A stretch of 64,000 nt of DNA from Chlorocebus sabaeus (GCF_047675955.1 NC_132923.1:85285637-85349636), one strand, 5' to 3'. Positions 22,700 to 35,456 are shown, counted from the stretch's first letter. The notes: a model not told the origin generated them from the sequence alone. Program-made: numbers and translations.

Positions 22700-22860
22700 A
22701 TATGAAATAAACTCCTTTGAGCCTCAGTTTCTTCATCTGTGAAATGGCAATAACACCTATCTCCAACGGGTGATATGAAGAGCAAAGTGGGTAACAGATA
22801 TGAATGCTCCTTGTGAATCATCAAGTGCTATGCAAAGTTTAGTCATTATTCTCACTCTTG
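22700..22860 (+). mobile_element. MIR
   Basis: Sense: cctcagtttcttcatctgtg. Confidence 0.75.
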
Positions 22861-23089
22861 CATTCATCACATGATATTACTGACATTTGTTTAGGTGTTG
22901 GTATTTATCTATAATGCTGCAAGGGAAGTATTGTCCTAGCCAGCATTCTCCCTAAAGTATGCTGATGCACGTAGGATTGATTTTCATTTATTGAGAATAA
23001 TGAATAGGCAAGAAGTCAGCACTATGTTTGACCTAGGAGTCAGTTTCCATCCAAAGACGTCTACAGTCCTGAGGCAGCATAACTTACTA

Positions 23090-23485
23090 GTAGACTGGCC
23101 AGACTGCAACACAGCTGAAAGCTTGGCTCCAGTGTCTTCTCTGCTTTGAGTTAGATATGTGACTTTCGTCAGGTCACTTAAACTCTCTGAGCCTCAAAGT
23201 TGAGGCTGGGCGCAGTGGCTCACGCCTGTAATCCCAGCACTTTGGGAGGCAGAGACGGGCAGATCACGAGGTCAGGAGATCGAGACCATCCTGGCTAACA
23301 CGGTGAAACTCCATCTCTACTAAAAATACAAAAAATTTGCCAAGCGTGGTAGTGGGCACCTGTAGTTCCAGCTACCCGGGAGGCTGAGGCAGGAGAATCG
23401 ATTGAACCTGGGAGGCGGAGGTTGCAGTGAGCTGAGATTGTGCCACTGCACTCCAGCCTGGGGACCACAGTGAGACTCAGTCTCA

Positions 23486-23516
<31 letters not shown>

Positions 23517-23640
23517 CAAAAACCTCTCTGAGCCATCATAGTCCTTGCCTGAAAAATGGAGGTTGTAAGAAGACCTGCCTCTTAGAGTTGTGGTAGGATT
23601 AACAAGATTATATGTAAAAGACCTTGGCCTAGGAGAAGAT
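23090..23640 (+). mobile_element. MIR, split by an AluY
   Basis: MIR resumes at 23521 after the Alu. Confidence 0.75.
23204..23520 (+). mobile_element. AluY-like inserted in a MIR
   Basis: Y-type text (agatcacgaggtcaggagat) with an (acaaa)n tail. The repeat ctctctgagcc at 23183-23193 and 23523-23534 marks the target site. Confidence 0.9.
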
Positions 23641-23994
23641 CTCAAGTTTATCAGACACAAATTCAAATCTCTTTATTGAGCATTTACTAATTTCCATTCT
23701 GATGCATTATGACTAGTTTAAATGCAGGTTCTTTCTCATCTCTGAGGTACATGAAATAGACCTGTTTCCTTGGAAAAACTATTATTTCTCACCAGGCCTT
23801 ATGTTTTCAGTATTTGGACCAGGAATCCTTGCCCCAGGATTACAGTCTCACAAGAAAAATCCTGTTTCCTATAGGCAATTGGAGTTGATAATTCTGCTTC
23901 TTTTCACACATGAAGGATTTCGTTTCCGACTAAACTGAAAGATAGTGTGTATCTGCTCTGTTTACTGAAATAGGTTCTCCCTCTAGGTGATTGT
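23641..23994. other. Unassigned intergenic sequence
   Basis: Nothing recognised. Confidence 0.4.
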
Positions 23995-24330
23995 GCGTAA
24001 ACCTACAATAGTCCCATGAATTAGGCTCTGATATCCCCATTTTACTGATAAGGAAATGGAAGTTCACATAAATCAAGTGACAAAATCAAGCTGATCATGA
24101 AAAGGGAGGTGGGCTTTGGAGTCAGACAGACCTGAGTTAGGATTCCAGCACTGCATTTACTAGATTTTGAACTTTGGTCCAGTGACCTACTTTCTTAAGT
24201 TTCAGTGTCCTCATCTGTAAAGTGGGAATTATAATAACATATACCTTACATGCATGTTGTGAGGCTGGATTGAGAGAGTATACGTAAAGTAGAGTGCCTG
24301 GCACATGGTAATTACTCCATAAATTCTTGA
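23995..24330. mobile_element. Two opposed MIR fragments
   Basis: Antisense MIR at 23995-24095 and sense MIR at 24110-24330. Confidence 0.7.
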
Positions 24331-24529
24331 CACTTGATAATTATACTGGGAGCCCAGAGCCCATAGAACCTACCTATAGAGTGCTGCCTTATAGGAAACT
24401 TCAATTATCATCAAGCTGTTTTAGAACTTTTCGCTGGCCATTCAAATGGTTGCCCTTAAAAATCCTTAGGCTGTGATTCAAGATTAAAGTCCCAGGAAGG
24501 AAATGAGGGCAACAAGATATGTACAGTGA

Positions 24530-24730
24530 AAGGAGACCTTGAGTGGGAGTCTAGAGATCTGGGATGTAATGATGACTCTTATTTAGTGTGTGTGGGACCT
24601 TAGGCATAGCACTTTACCTTCCCAGCCTCAGTTTTATTATTTGTTAAATGGAAACTATTCTTTACCTCACTGGAGGTATAAATGCAGAGGGATAAAAATG
24701 CTCTTTTTGCAATTTTAGAAAGGCTGCATG
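24530..24730 (+). mobile_element. MIR-like fragment
   Basis: Sense: gggaccttaggcatagcact and cctcagttttattatttgtt. Confidence 0.6.
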
Positions 24731-25027
24731 TGCCAGGTGCAGTGGTTTAAGCCTGTAATCCCAGCACTTTGGGAGGCCAAGGTGGATGGACTGCTTTGAG
24801 CCCAGGAGTTCAAGACCAGCTTGGGCAACATGGTGAAACCCCATCTCTACTAAAAATTCAAAAACTAGCTGGCCTGGTGGCACATGCCTGTAGTCCCAGA
24901 TACTCAAGAGGCTGAGGTGGGAAGATGTCTTGAGCCTGGGAGATGGAGGTTGCAGTGACCTGAGATTGTGCCACTGCATTTCAGCCTGGGTGACAGAGTC
25001 AGATCCTGTCTAAAAAAAAAAAAAAAA
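24731..25027 (+). mobile_element. AluJ-like
   Basis: Full-length sense Alu. Confidence 0.9.
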
Positions 25028-25640
25028 TTCTGTGTAAATGTGAGTGGTTTCAATTTGTGTTTACTATTCTCCCCAGAGGGAGAGTAAACTGGACTCAACC
25101 ATAACCTGAGACCTTCCTCCCAGAGAGCAGCTACTGGGAAGACCTTCCTCCCAGAGAGCCCAGCCTAAGTGAGGCCTGGTTAACTATTTGTTGCTTCTGC
25201 TGCAACAACTTGTGCTCAAATATCAGTCACCAAGCCTGCTGCATCCTTATCCTTGCAGAAAGACAGCACTGTGCTGACCGTCCCCACCCACACCCTTCTC
25301 TAACACAGCTCTCAGGACTAGGACTGGGAAGATGACCCAAAGTCAAGTAACCCATGGGCTTGCCAGTGACCTACAAATGTGTCTTGGCTCCTAAAATAGG
25401 AATTGGACAAATCAATATTTCTCTCTCAGGAATTTGAATCAGGCAGCATGAGGTGATTGAGGCAATTAGCAGCAATAAAAACTATGACTAACAGGATGTA
25501 AAGAGAGAGGCCATGAGGTTGAGTAGGGGTATGTGTGGGAGGAGGAGTGTGGATGATGACAAGCCAAAGTGATAAAGAAGCAGAAATTGTGAATGAACAG
25601 ATCTATAAAGTAGAAAAGATAATATATGGATAGACAACAG
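25028..25640. other. Unassigned intergenic sequence
   Basis: Contains a short direct repeat, gaccttcctcccagagag, at 25110 and 25140. No gene supported. Confidence 0.5.
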
Positions 25641-25790
25641 ATATTTCTAGAGTTCCTTCTATGAGCTGGAAACTGTGTTTGTCTCTGAACATAATGAAAG
25701 TGACTAAGATATAGCCTCTGCCTTCATAGCACTTAATTTTAGTGGGGAAGAGAGACAAACAAGCAAACAAACAAATAAATAATTATAATT

Positions 25791-25960
25791 TTTTTTTTGA
25801 GACACAGTCTCACTTTGTTGGCCGGGCTGGAGTGCAATAGCATGATCTCAGCTCACTGCAACCTCTGCCTCTCAGGTTCAAGCAATTCTCCTGCCTCAGC
25901 CTCCTGAGTAGCTGGGATTGCAGGTACGTGCCACCATGCCTGGGTAATTTTTTTTGGTAT
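25791..25960 (-). mobile_element. Partial AluS-like
   Basis: Tail and right arm only, cut by the next Alu. Confidence 0.85.
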
Positions 25961-26249
25961 TTTTTTTTTGAGATGGAGTCTCATTCTGTTGCCTACACTG
26001 GAGTGTAGTGGCACTCTCGGCTCACTGCAGCTTCTGCCTCCCAGGTTCAAGCAATTCTCCTGCCTCAGCCTTCCAAGTAGCTGGGATTATAGACGCCCAC
26101 CACCACACCTGGCTAATTTTTGTATTTTTTAGTAGAGACAGGGTTTCACCATGTTGGGCAGGCTAGTCTGGAATTCCTGGCCTCAAGTGATTTGCCCACC
26201 TCGACCTCCCAAAGTGCTGGATTACAGGTGTGAGCCACCACACCTGGCC
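25961..26249 (-). mobile_element. AluS-like
   Basis: Full-length antisense, second of three in a row. Confidence 0.9.
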
Positions 26250-26251
26250 AA

Positions 26252-26255
<4 letters not shown>

Positions 26256-26283
<28 letters not shown>

Positions 26284-26554
26284 GAGACAGTCTTGTTCTG
26301 TCACCAGACTGGAGTGCAGTGGTGCTATCTTGGCTCACTGCAACCTCCGCCTCCCGGGTTCAAGCGATTCTCCTGCCTCAGCCTCCTGAATAGCTGGGAC
26401 TACAGGCATGCACCACCACGCCCAGCTAATTTTTTTTTTTTTTTTAAGTAGAGAAGGGGTTTCACAATGTTGGCCAGGATGGTCTTACTCTCTTCACCTC
26501 GTGATTCGCCCACCTCAGCCTCCTAAAGTGGGATTATAGGCACTTTAATCGGCT
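26256..26554 (-). mobile_element. AluS-like with decayed head
   Basis: 28-T tail; a second T-run in the middle; the end is degenerate (cactttaatcggcta). Confidence 0.88.
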
Positions 26555-27084
26555 AACACATTGTTTTAAGGCTAAGAGGAAAACAAATATGGGGCCAAGA
26601 TGGAACATAACAGAGAGGGACCTCCTTAAGAAATAGCATGATTCTAATTAATGGTGTCCAGCTTTAAAAAAAAAAATTTTTTTTTAAATAATAATTTTAA
26701 AAAGCAATGGGAGGGAGAGTCTCTCTGGACAGAAAATTAAAATGAGACCTGAAGAATGAGAAGGATCCAGCTGTGTGAAGATCAGAGAAAAGAATATTTG
26801 ATGTTTCTCAGAATAGGGGATTTAAAAGAAAAAAAGAAGAATACTTGAGATAGAAGATGTTTAAAGCCTGCTGGCAGGAAAGAGTTTATCATGTTCAAGG
26901 AAGATGATGAGGGTTGGGGGGTGAAAGCCATGTGGATGGAGCAAAGGAAAAGAAAGGGAAGCATGAGATGAGTTTGGAGTTGTAGGAAGACGACATGTCA
27001 CACAGGCCTCTGCAGGCCTTGATAAGGAGTTGGGAATTTAGTTCCAGTGTAGTGAGAAGTCATCAAATATTTGATGCTAGGTAG

Positions 27085-27350
27085 TGACATTATCTAGCAT
27101 AGTGTGGCAGATAAGCTTGAAGGCTAAGAAGTCAACCTGGGTTCAAACCTAAGTTCTACCATTTACTGGCTGTGTGCCCAAGCCCGTGTGACCTGGGCCA
27201 AATTTCTTAATCTCTCTGTGCCCTAGTTTCCTTATCTGTAAAATTGAAGTAGATTTGGGTTTTGCTTCATGGAGTTGTTGTATAGATATACATAAAACAG
27301 TTCCTGGCACATAATAGATGCTAACAAATGTAAGCTCGTATTATTATTTT
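27085..27350 (+). mobile_element. MIR
   Basis: Sense: tttccttatctgtaaaattg, ctggcacataatagatgcta. It appears inserted in the surrounding ancient LINE. Confidence 0.78.
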
Positions 27351-28169
27351 GTTTTTAGAAAGGTCATTGTAGCTGGTGTATGGAGAATGAATGTGGGGGT
27401 ATAAAAGGAAGAGGGTAAAGAAAAGGTGAGGGGAGGCCAGTTATGAGGCTTATGAGTAGCCTGGGTAAGAGATGATGAGTGAAGTGATGGTGGTAGACAC
27501 AGAGAGAAATTGACTAATTTGACACAATTTTGGAGGTAAAATTTTCATATTTTGCAGATGGATTAGACATGGGAGTTGAGGTACATGGAAGAATCAAGAA
27601 TAACTTCTAGGTTTCTGGCTAGATTAACCAGGGGGATGGAAGGGACATTTGCAGATATTAGGAGCCAAGGCGAAGTAGGTTTGGCAGGGAAATTAGGAGT
27701 TCTATTTTAGACATGTTAAACCTGAGATGTCTTAAGACATCCAAGTGGACGTCTATTAGCCAGTGGGTTATACATTTTGGAGACCAGAAGAGAGGTCTGG
27801 GATAAAGATATAAATTTGGAAGTCATTAGCATGATCAGCATTTGAAGACACAGAAATAGTTGAGATCATCTAGGAAGAGAGTCTGCAGAAAGAAGTGAAG
27901 AGAGCTAAGAAGAGTCTGGAGGATTTTAGGGTGGTGGAATAGACAAGGAGAGTGAGGAAAGACCTGAGAAGAGAGAGTAAACCAGAAGAATGTGGTATCA
28001 CAAAAACCAAGAGAGGAGAGGGTTTCAAGAAAATTGGAGCGGTCAATTGAGTGGACAGGTCAAATAAGACTAAGGAAAATATTGGTCACTGATGATCTTG
28101 GCAGGAGTAGGGTCAGTGAAGTGGGTGGTCTAAGTAAGAATTAAATAAGTTGAAGAATGAATTAGAGGT

Positions 28170-28275
28170 GTGCTTGCTTTGACAGCATAATACAAAAACA
28201 TGGAACAATACAGAGAAAATTGGCTTGACTCCTACACAAGGACGACACATCTGTGAAGCATTCTATATGCTTTTT
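28170..28275 (+). pseudogene. U6 snRNA pseudogene
   Basis: The sequence aligns along its whole length to the 107-nt U6 snRNA, beginning gtgcttgctttgacagca, with the middle acagagaaaattgg and the end gtgaagcattctatatgc plus T5. It has many substitutions, including changes in the ACAGAGA-adjacent region and a small deletion, so it is not a working gene. No Pol III distal or TATA elements are evident upstream. The downstream sequence may belong to the same insertion, as a U6-mRNA chimera. Confidence 0.85.
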
Positions 28276-28578
28276 GTATGGATTTTAATTTTGTGACAAT
28301 GTTTACCTTTACATATTTAAAAACAGAATTAAATGAACAAGAATGGAAGGGATCCTAAAACTGAATATAAACAGAAACAAGTGAACCCAACTATATTTAA
28401 ATAAATAATATAATCACCCTGAAGGAAAAAAAAAAAATAATCCAAATACTTTTGAACCTAGTACATGAATAAACACCTTTTGTCAAAAAACAAAACAAAA
28501 CTGCAAACAAATCTTGAACCGTTTAGTAGACTGTTTTATTAGCAGAATGGATGTAGTGATTCTATTCTGTGTATATCT
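28276..28578 (+). other. AT-rich segment after the U6 pseudogene
   Basis: AATAAA at 28400-28405 precedes an A12 run at 28426-28437. The segment may be an mRNA 3' end fused to U6. Confidence 0.45.
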
Positions 28579-28883
28579 TATTTATTTATTTGTTTGTTTT
28601 TGAGATGGGGTTGTGCTCTGTTACCTGGGCTGGAGTGCAGTGGTGCGATCTTGGCTCGCTGCAACCTCTGCCTCCCGGGTTCAAGCGATTCTCCTGCCTC
28701 AGCCTCCCTAGTAACTGGGATTACAGGCATGCACCACCATGCCCGGCTAATTTTTGTATTTTTTAGTAGAGATGGGGTTTCACCACGTTGGCCAGGTGGT
28801 CTTGAACTCCTGACCTCAAGCAATTTGCCAGCCTTGGCCTCCCAAAGTGCTGGGATTACAGGCATGAGCCACTATGCCCCGCC
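28579..28883 (-). mobile_element. AluS-like
   Basis: Antisense, (ttta)n tail. Confidence 0.9.
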
Positions 28884-29030
28884 TATATCATAATTTTAAA
28901 CAAATGAATAAAGACATTGATGTTGTTGAGAGCCAGAGTTCTTACTGTGGGAAAAGGGAGATGCAAATAAGGAATAGGAGAAAGAATCTTGTGGTATTAT
29001 ATTGGAATTAAAGTATCAGTAACGAATTCT

Positions 29031-29327
29031 TTTTTTTTTTTTTTTGAGACGGAGTCTCGCTCTGTCGCCCAGGCTGGAGTGCAGTGGCCGGATCTCAGCT
29101 CACTGCAAGCTCCGCCTCCCGGGTTTATGCCATTCTCCTGCCTCAGCCTCCCTAGTAGCTGGGACTACAGGTGCCCGCCACCTCACCCGGCTAGTTTTTT
29201 GTATTTTTTAGTAGAGACGGGGTTTCACCGTGTTAGCCAGGATGGTCTCGATCTCCTGACCTCATGATCCGCCCCTCTCAGCCTCCCAAAGTGCTGGGAT
29301 TACAGGCTTGAGCCACTGCGCCTGGCC
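29031..29327 (-). mobile_element. Young AluY of Old World monkey type
   Basis: A perfect 15-bp duplication, cagtaacgaattctt, is present at 29017-29031 and 29328-29342. Variants cacctcacccggctag and ggcttgagcc are those I recall from cercopithecid AluYR-type elements. Divergence from the Y pattern is low. Confidence 0.88.
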
Positions 29328-29360
29328 CAGTAACGAATTCTTAATTTAAAATGGCTGAAC

Positions 29361-29670
29361 AGGGCTGGTCGCAGTGGCTCAAGCTTGTAATCCCAGCACT
29401 TTGGGAGGCCAAGGTAGGAGGATCACTTGAGGCCAGGAGATCAAGACCAGCCTGGATAACATAGTGAGACCCCCTCTCTATAAAGAATTTAAAAATACTA
29501 GCTGAGCGTAGTGGCCTGTAGTCCTAGCCTATTCCAGAGGCTGAGGCGTAAGGATCACTTGAGCCCAGGAGTTCAAATCTACAGTGAGCTATGATAGCAT
29601 CACTGCACTCCAGCCTGGGCAACAGAGTGAGACCCTGTCTCTGTTAAAAATAGTTATAATAATAATTAAA
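29361..29670 (+). mobile_element. AluJ-like
   Basis: Sense, immediately after the young Alu; the two form an inverted pair. Confidence 0.88.
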
Positions 29671-29879
29671 CAAAATTAGTTTGCTATTTTTCCCCTTTGG
29701 CTCTGTTTACCAAAATGGCCTAGAAGCAATTACATTCCAGTAGGAATGAGCACATCTGATGCCCAGATCTTTGTTTCTAAATACCATTCCCCACTAAAGA
29801 GTAGCTCTTTGGAGAAATGGCTGATTTTCAGACTAGGCAGTGAAAGTAGAAGATAAGCCTGGAACATCTTATTATACCA

Positions 29880-31325
29880 GAAAGCAAGGAGGTGTTAAAA
29901 AAAAAAATGATGAAGACATGTCAAAAGGACACAGGAGCTGGTTTGAAGAGGCTTTCATTGGCCAAACCTGGGACAAGTTGAACATTTAAAAAATAATAAG
30001 GGTAATGGTTTATAACTCATTAAATAAAGTAAGAATACATTAGTTTATACTCATGATAATAATTAGAGAGAAGGAAACATTCTTGCTTACAGTAGAATGC
30101 CAACTAAAAAATGTAGATAGAATGATAGAAGTAGAAAATCACCAGTTTGCAACTATCACAGTAATTGATTAAGACAAAAATTATCAATGAATGTTGAAAC
30201 CACTGGGCAAAAGTTTGAAGAGGAACAGGATATTTACATAGTTTCAAAGTCCCTCTCTACAGATTACCATTACTTACACAGGAAAAAACACTCTACAGTG
30301 AAGAAATCTGATCACCTTAATCCGCTGATCAAAGTGAACACCGTCAATAATGGGACCAAGTGACACCATATTTCTCCCCATGTGATGCACTGAGAGGTAC
30401 ACAGTATCACATCACTAGTATTTCTGCCTGGAAAAAAATGTAAAGCCCTTCACGAGAAAACACGAGTCAAAGCCAAACGGGGAGACACTACAGAACACCT
30501 GGCCAGTACTCTTTAAAGATGTGAGTATCTTGAATAATAGTGAAAGACTGGGGAACTATTCTAGATTAAAGGAGACTTAAGAGTTATAACAGGCTGGGTA
30601 TGATGGCTCACATCTGAAATTCCAGCACTTTGGGAAGCAGAGACAGGAGGATCGCTTTGAGGCTAGGAATTACAGACCAGTCTGGGCAACATAATGAGAC
30701 CCCGTCTCTACAAAAATAATTTTTAAAAAAATTAGCCGGGCATAGTGGTGCATGCCTGTGGTACTAGTTAGCTAGTCTGGAAGCAGGGGTGGGAGGATCG
30801 CTTGAGCCCAGGAATTCAAGGTTGTAAGTGAGCTGTGATTGAACCACTGCCCTCCAGCCTGGGTGGCAGAGTGCGATCCTGTTTCTAAAAAATAATAATT
30901 ATAAAAAAAAAAAAACTTTAAAAAAGGGATGACAGTTAAGTATAATGCATTACCTGGATCAGGCGCTGGATCAGAACCTGGGTCGGGGAAATTACTGCTG
31001 TATAGGACATTATCAGGCCAATTAGTGAAAGTTGAATATGGACTGTATATAAGCACTATGTCAATTTAAAATTTCTGGATTTGATCTTTGTACTGAGTGG
31101 GTGTGTAGGTATATAAGAGAATGTCCTGGTTCTCAGAAAATACACACTGAAATATTTAATACTGCAATTCAAATGGCTCAGGAAAAAATATACATATCCA
31201 TGTATATGCATGTAGGCATACGCCCACACATGAGAACTTCTGGGGCATCTGGGAATTCTTTGTAATATTTCTGCAGCTCTTCTGCAAGTGTGAGATTATT
31301 TCAAAGTAAAAAGTTAAAAAATAAA
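29880..31325 (+). mobile_element. Old L1 (L1M-type) 3' region, interrupted by an Alu
   Basis: Sense L1M-like 3' sequence: ctggccagtactctttaaag at 30500 and a 3' end gattatttcaaagtaaaaag at 31294. Confidence 0.65.
30592..30918 (+). mobile_element. AluJ-like
   Basis: Sense; small left/right arm differences; poly-A tail broken by T. Confidence 0.88.
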
Positions 31326-31331
31326 GTGTAA

Positions 31332-31640
31332 GGCCGGGCACGGTGGTTCATGCCTGTAATTCCAGCACTTTGGGAGACAAGGGCGGCGGGGGGTTAACAT
31401 TTGAGGTCAGGAGTTCGAGACCAGCCTGGTCAACATGGTGAAACCCTGTCTCTACTAAAAATACAAAAATTAGCCGGGCTTGGTGGTGACCTCCTGTAGT
31501 CCCAGTTACTTGGGAGGCTGAGGCAGGAGAATCACTTGAACCCATAGGCAGAGGCTGAAATGAGCCAAGATCAGCCTGATACACTCCAGCCTGGGTGACA
31601 GAGTGAGATTATTATTTTATTTTTTAAAAATAAATAAAAA
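31332..31640 (+). mobile_element. AluS-like
   Basis: Sense; inserted a few bases after the L1M 3' end. Confidence 0.9.
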
Positions 31641-32990
31641 GTAATGATAATACAGCATGGATGAAGAAATAGAAACAGTATGGAGATAACTCTTTAGAAA
31701 ATTTGGCTGTGAATGGGAGCAGAGAAATGGAGCCAGAAATAGAGTCAGGGTCATAAAATAGCTCTTTAAAGATAGAAGAAACTAGGTTTGTTCACTGATC
31801 AGAGAACCAAGATGGGCTTCAGTCTTTCCCTTTCGAGACGAGGGACTTAGATCAGACATCCTGTAAGGGCCTTTCCACCTCAGGACCTTTGTGACTCTGA
31901 CTCTCCTACCCTCTCCTAGACGCCAAGAGCACTTCTGAAAACACGTTTTATTCCTTAAACTGCAACCAGGAAAAGACATTTGGGCCACGACCACTTGAGG
32001 GCAGTAGAAAATGATGCTGCAGGCGATCATGGTGGTTTTATTGTTTCGGCTGCTGGAACAAAACAAAGGCCTTCACATGATTTTCTCTCAAATGTCTTAG
32101 GGCAAATAAAGGTTCTGTGAACACACCACTTTTTCCAAATGTTTTAAGCAAGAAAAGCCCAACAAGTCATAACAGGGGGTTGAGGAGAGGAGTAAGAGGG
32201 TGAGAGGGTCTCACATCTTGAAAAAAGCTGGCACATATTGTAAGGTGAATAAAGAATAACTGATAACAGAAAAATTAGAGCCTGTCAGAATTGAAAGGGA
32301 TCCTAGAGGAGGATGAATACAGCCCCTTCGTTTTATAGGCAGGACCCTGGGTCCAGAGGAGGGAAGGGGCTTGCCCAAAGCCACAATGACATGGTAGAGA
32401 AATTAATGGTTTTAATACTCATCTGGTTAGCCTGTGAAGACAGAGATTCTGATATTTTCAAATGACATAATAAACATCACTTGCAAAAAGCTTGGCCCCA
32501 TCATTGGTATTGGTACTGAGTTCTGAAAACACTGTGACATCACAGTCGTGACGCTGTCTCTCTTGTGGCTTCCTCTCCCTGGGAGGATCTGACTGTTCAC
32601 CTTTAATTCTTATCCACTTCCCAACAGGTCTGAATGCCCTGGACAGCATAGTTCTGATCCTATCCGACCTATTTCTCACCCCTTTCTCAGAGGAGCTTCA
32701 GATTGCTGAGGGATCTTAGACTTTCCTACCAACATTAGGGGATGAAGTTGAAAGCCATTTGGAAAAAAAAAAAAAAAAAATGAATGAGCATGTGACAGAA
32801 CATTATTTAGAAAGAACCAACATTATCATTGCCATAGAGGGGAGATGATCTTAAAAGGACAATCAGAAAATCCAAAGCATAAAACTTCCCTAATATGACT
32901 TAGGGACATGATGGAGAATAAAATTACTAGACTGTTCAAAATTAAAAAACCAGTATGACTTCATAACATGACAAACAACTGGGATCAACT
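31641..32990. other. Unassigned intergenic sequence
   Basis: Contains a possible MIR-type remnant near 32290-32400 (ggacccttgg-like text) and an A19 run at 32762. No gene supported. Confidence 0.45.
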
Positions 32991-33280
32991 TTTTTTTTTT
33001 TTTGAGATGGAGTGTCCCTCTATCACCCAGGCAGGAGTGCAGTGGCACAATCTCAGCTCACTACAACTTCTTCCTCCAGGGTTCAAGCGATTCTTGTGCC
33101 TCAGCCTCCCGAGTAGCTGGGACTACAGCATGTGCCACCACTCCCCACTAATTTTTATATTTTTAGTAGAGATGGAGTTTCACCATGTTGGTCAGGCTAG
33201 TCTCAAACTCCTGACCTCATGATCTACCTGCCTCGGCCTCCCAAAGTGCTGGGATCACAAGCGTGAGCCACCGCTCCCAA
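32991..33280 (-). mobile_element. AluS/Y-like
   Basis: Antisense, flanked by gggatcaactt and gagatcaatta. Confidence 0.9.
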
Positions 33281-33342
33281 ATGAGATCAATTATTTAGAA
33301 TAATAACCTCTAACCCCTAACCTCACTATTATCTATTCCTCT

Positions 33343-33428
33343 GCTAAAAAAAAAAAAAAAAAAATTTAAAAATTTAAAAATTAAAAAAAATAAAAAATAA
33401 AAAGGAAGGAAGGAAGGAAGAAAGAGAG

Positions 33429-33499
<71 letters not shown>

Positions 33500-33501
33500 A
33501 A
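33343..33501. repeat. A-rich run and (GAAA)n microsatellite
   Basis: An A-rich stretch, then (GGAA)n, then about 20 units of GAAA. Confidence 0.95.
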
Positions 33502-33639
33502 ATGCCCAGGCATTAGCCTGACATTCAAAATCCCTTGCCTGTTCCAGATAATTTTCTAGTCTCATGTCCTGCCATAGTTCCCACCCTGCACTCCAAGCTC
33601 TGTTTTCTGAGCACTCACTGCAATGGTATAACTGTGGAC

Positions 33640-34150
33640 ATTTATTCAGGCCATGTTCTGCATTTGCTCCATCTTGAGGCTTGATTCAAACGCCACCTGC
33701 TTTGGAGGCTTTCCTTGATCTGACCCTCATGTTTACTCACAGCTTCCTTTTGGCTCCCACAGTCATTTCATGTACTTCCTCTTTTTTCTTTTTCTTTTTC
33801 TTTTTTTCTTGAGACAGAGTCTCGCTCTGTTGCCCAGGCTGGAGTGCAGTGGTGTGATATCCACTCACCGCAACCTCCAGAGTAGCTGGGACTACAGGCA
33901 TGCACCACCATGACGAGCTAATTTTTTGTAATTTTTTTAGTAGAGCTGGGGTTTCACCATGTTGCCAGGCTGGTCTCGAACTCCTGAGCTCAGGCAATCC
34001 GTCCACCTCAGCCTTCCAAAGTACTAGGATTACAGGCGTAAGCCACTGCACCCGGCAGCATGTACTTCTCTTTAATGTTTATTTCATTCTGTCTTGTCTT
34101 TCCCATCACAGAGTGAGCACTTAGAGGGCATGAACTGGGTCTTAATACTA
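33640..34150 (+). mobile_element. L2 3' end, interrupted by an Alu
   Basis: Sense L2-like: tttggaggctttccttgatc before the Alu and gagggcatgaactgggtctt after it. Confidence 0.65.
33786..34057 (-). mobile_element. AluS-like with internal deletion
   Basis: Flanked by catgtacttcctcttt and catgtacttctcttt. About 50 bp of the right arm are missing before cagagtagctggg. Confidence 0.9.
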
Positions 34151-35040
34151 TGATTTTTTTTGGAGGTTGCTTCCAGTGATTAATAATCTACCAATAATCT
34201 TACTTATCTTTCTAACTCTCCTGTTTTTTCAGCTCACTCCTTCCAATGCCCTGACTCCAACACTTCTCTGATCCCTCCCTGGGCCTTACAATCCAGTGAT
34301 CCTAATGTCTCTTCACCATTCCTCACCTATCTTGTGTCCTCACTTCCCTTTTTACCTATCTAAACTCCAAGGTCCGATGTTAAAATCACTCCCTTGATAG
34401 GTCCTCTTTTCTCTTGCCTCCTCTTGCATTCTCATTTTGCTTCACAAGATCCCTACCCTGAACAATCTAACTCTACCTACTCTCTGCCTTTGGGAAAAGG
34501 GATGAAGAAAAACCCACAACTGTGTCAACTGGACTCTTAAAATTCATCGCCACTGACCTCAAGTGGGCTTTTAGTGCTACCTGGGAATCATACTATATTT
34601 TCAAGTGCATCCACTTTTCCTAAATGCTTATTTCATAACTTTTTTCAAGCTTTTCATATCCTCTCCTTTTTCCTCCTTCTCAGCAGATAACCCAACCACC
34701 TGCATCCATGCCCACATACTCAGCCCTCTTCAGTATTCTCAAAGCCAGTTCTTTCCCCTGCACTCCAACAATTCCCTCTCTTGCTTGTATCATCAGTGTT
34801 TCCTCTTCTACCAGATCATTCCATTCACTTTTTAAAAAATGCTGCGTTGTTGCTCACCTTAAGAAAAAGTGAGCAATACCACCTCTCGCCACACTACTAA
34901 CACCCTGCCCCAAGCCATTATCATATCTGCATTATTGCAATAATCTTATATATGTTTTACCAATTTCTGCCCTTGTTTATCTACAGTTTATTATCCCACA
35001 ACAGTCCAAATAATATTTTTTCTTTAAATGTTTTTATTCT

Positions 35041-35310
35041 TTTTTTTTTTTTTTAGACAGAGTCTCGCTCTGTCACCAGGCTAGAGTGCAGTGGCGTGAT
35101 CTTGGCTTACTGCAACCTCTGCCTCCCGGGTTCAAGTGATTCTCCTGCCTCAGCCTCCCGAGTAGCTGGGATTCCAGGCATTTTGATATTTTTAGTAGAG
35201 GCAGGGTTTCACCATGTTGGCCAGGCTGGTCTCAAACTGACCTCAAGTGATTCACCTGCTTTGGCCTCCCAAAGTGCTGGGATTACAGGTGTGAGCCACT
35301 GCACCAGGCC
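35041..35310 (-). mobile_element. AluS-like with deletions
   Basis: Antisense; part of the middle is missing after ggattccaggca. Confidence 0.88.
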
Positions 35311-35318
35311 ATAATTTT

Positions 35319-35423
35319 AATTTTTTTTACAGGCAGGGTCTCAGTCTGTCACTCAGGCTGGAGTGCAGTGATGCAATCATAGCTCACTGCAGCCTCAAAC
35401 TCTTGGGCTCACCACGCCTGGCT

Positions 35424-35456
<33 letters not shown>

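Larger units (their letters stand above)
25641..28160 (-). mobile_element. Ancient LINE (L2-like), interrupted by Alus and a MIR
   Basis: Antisense L2-like 3' text (cctctgccttcatagcactt, then acaaacaaataaataattat) at 25641-25790. Probable continuation is at 26555-27085 (gagacctgaagaatgagaag) and 27351-28160. The family call is from memory of the consensus and is weakest for the distal part. Confidence 0.45.

Noticed and set aside
28170..28275. Functional U6 gene
   Set aside because: Too many substitutions against U6 and no upstream Pol III promoter elements.
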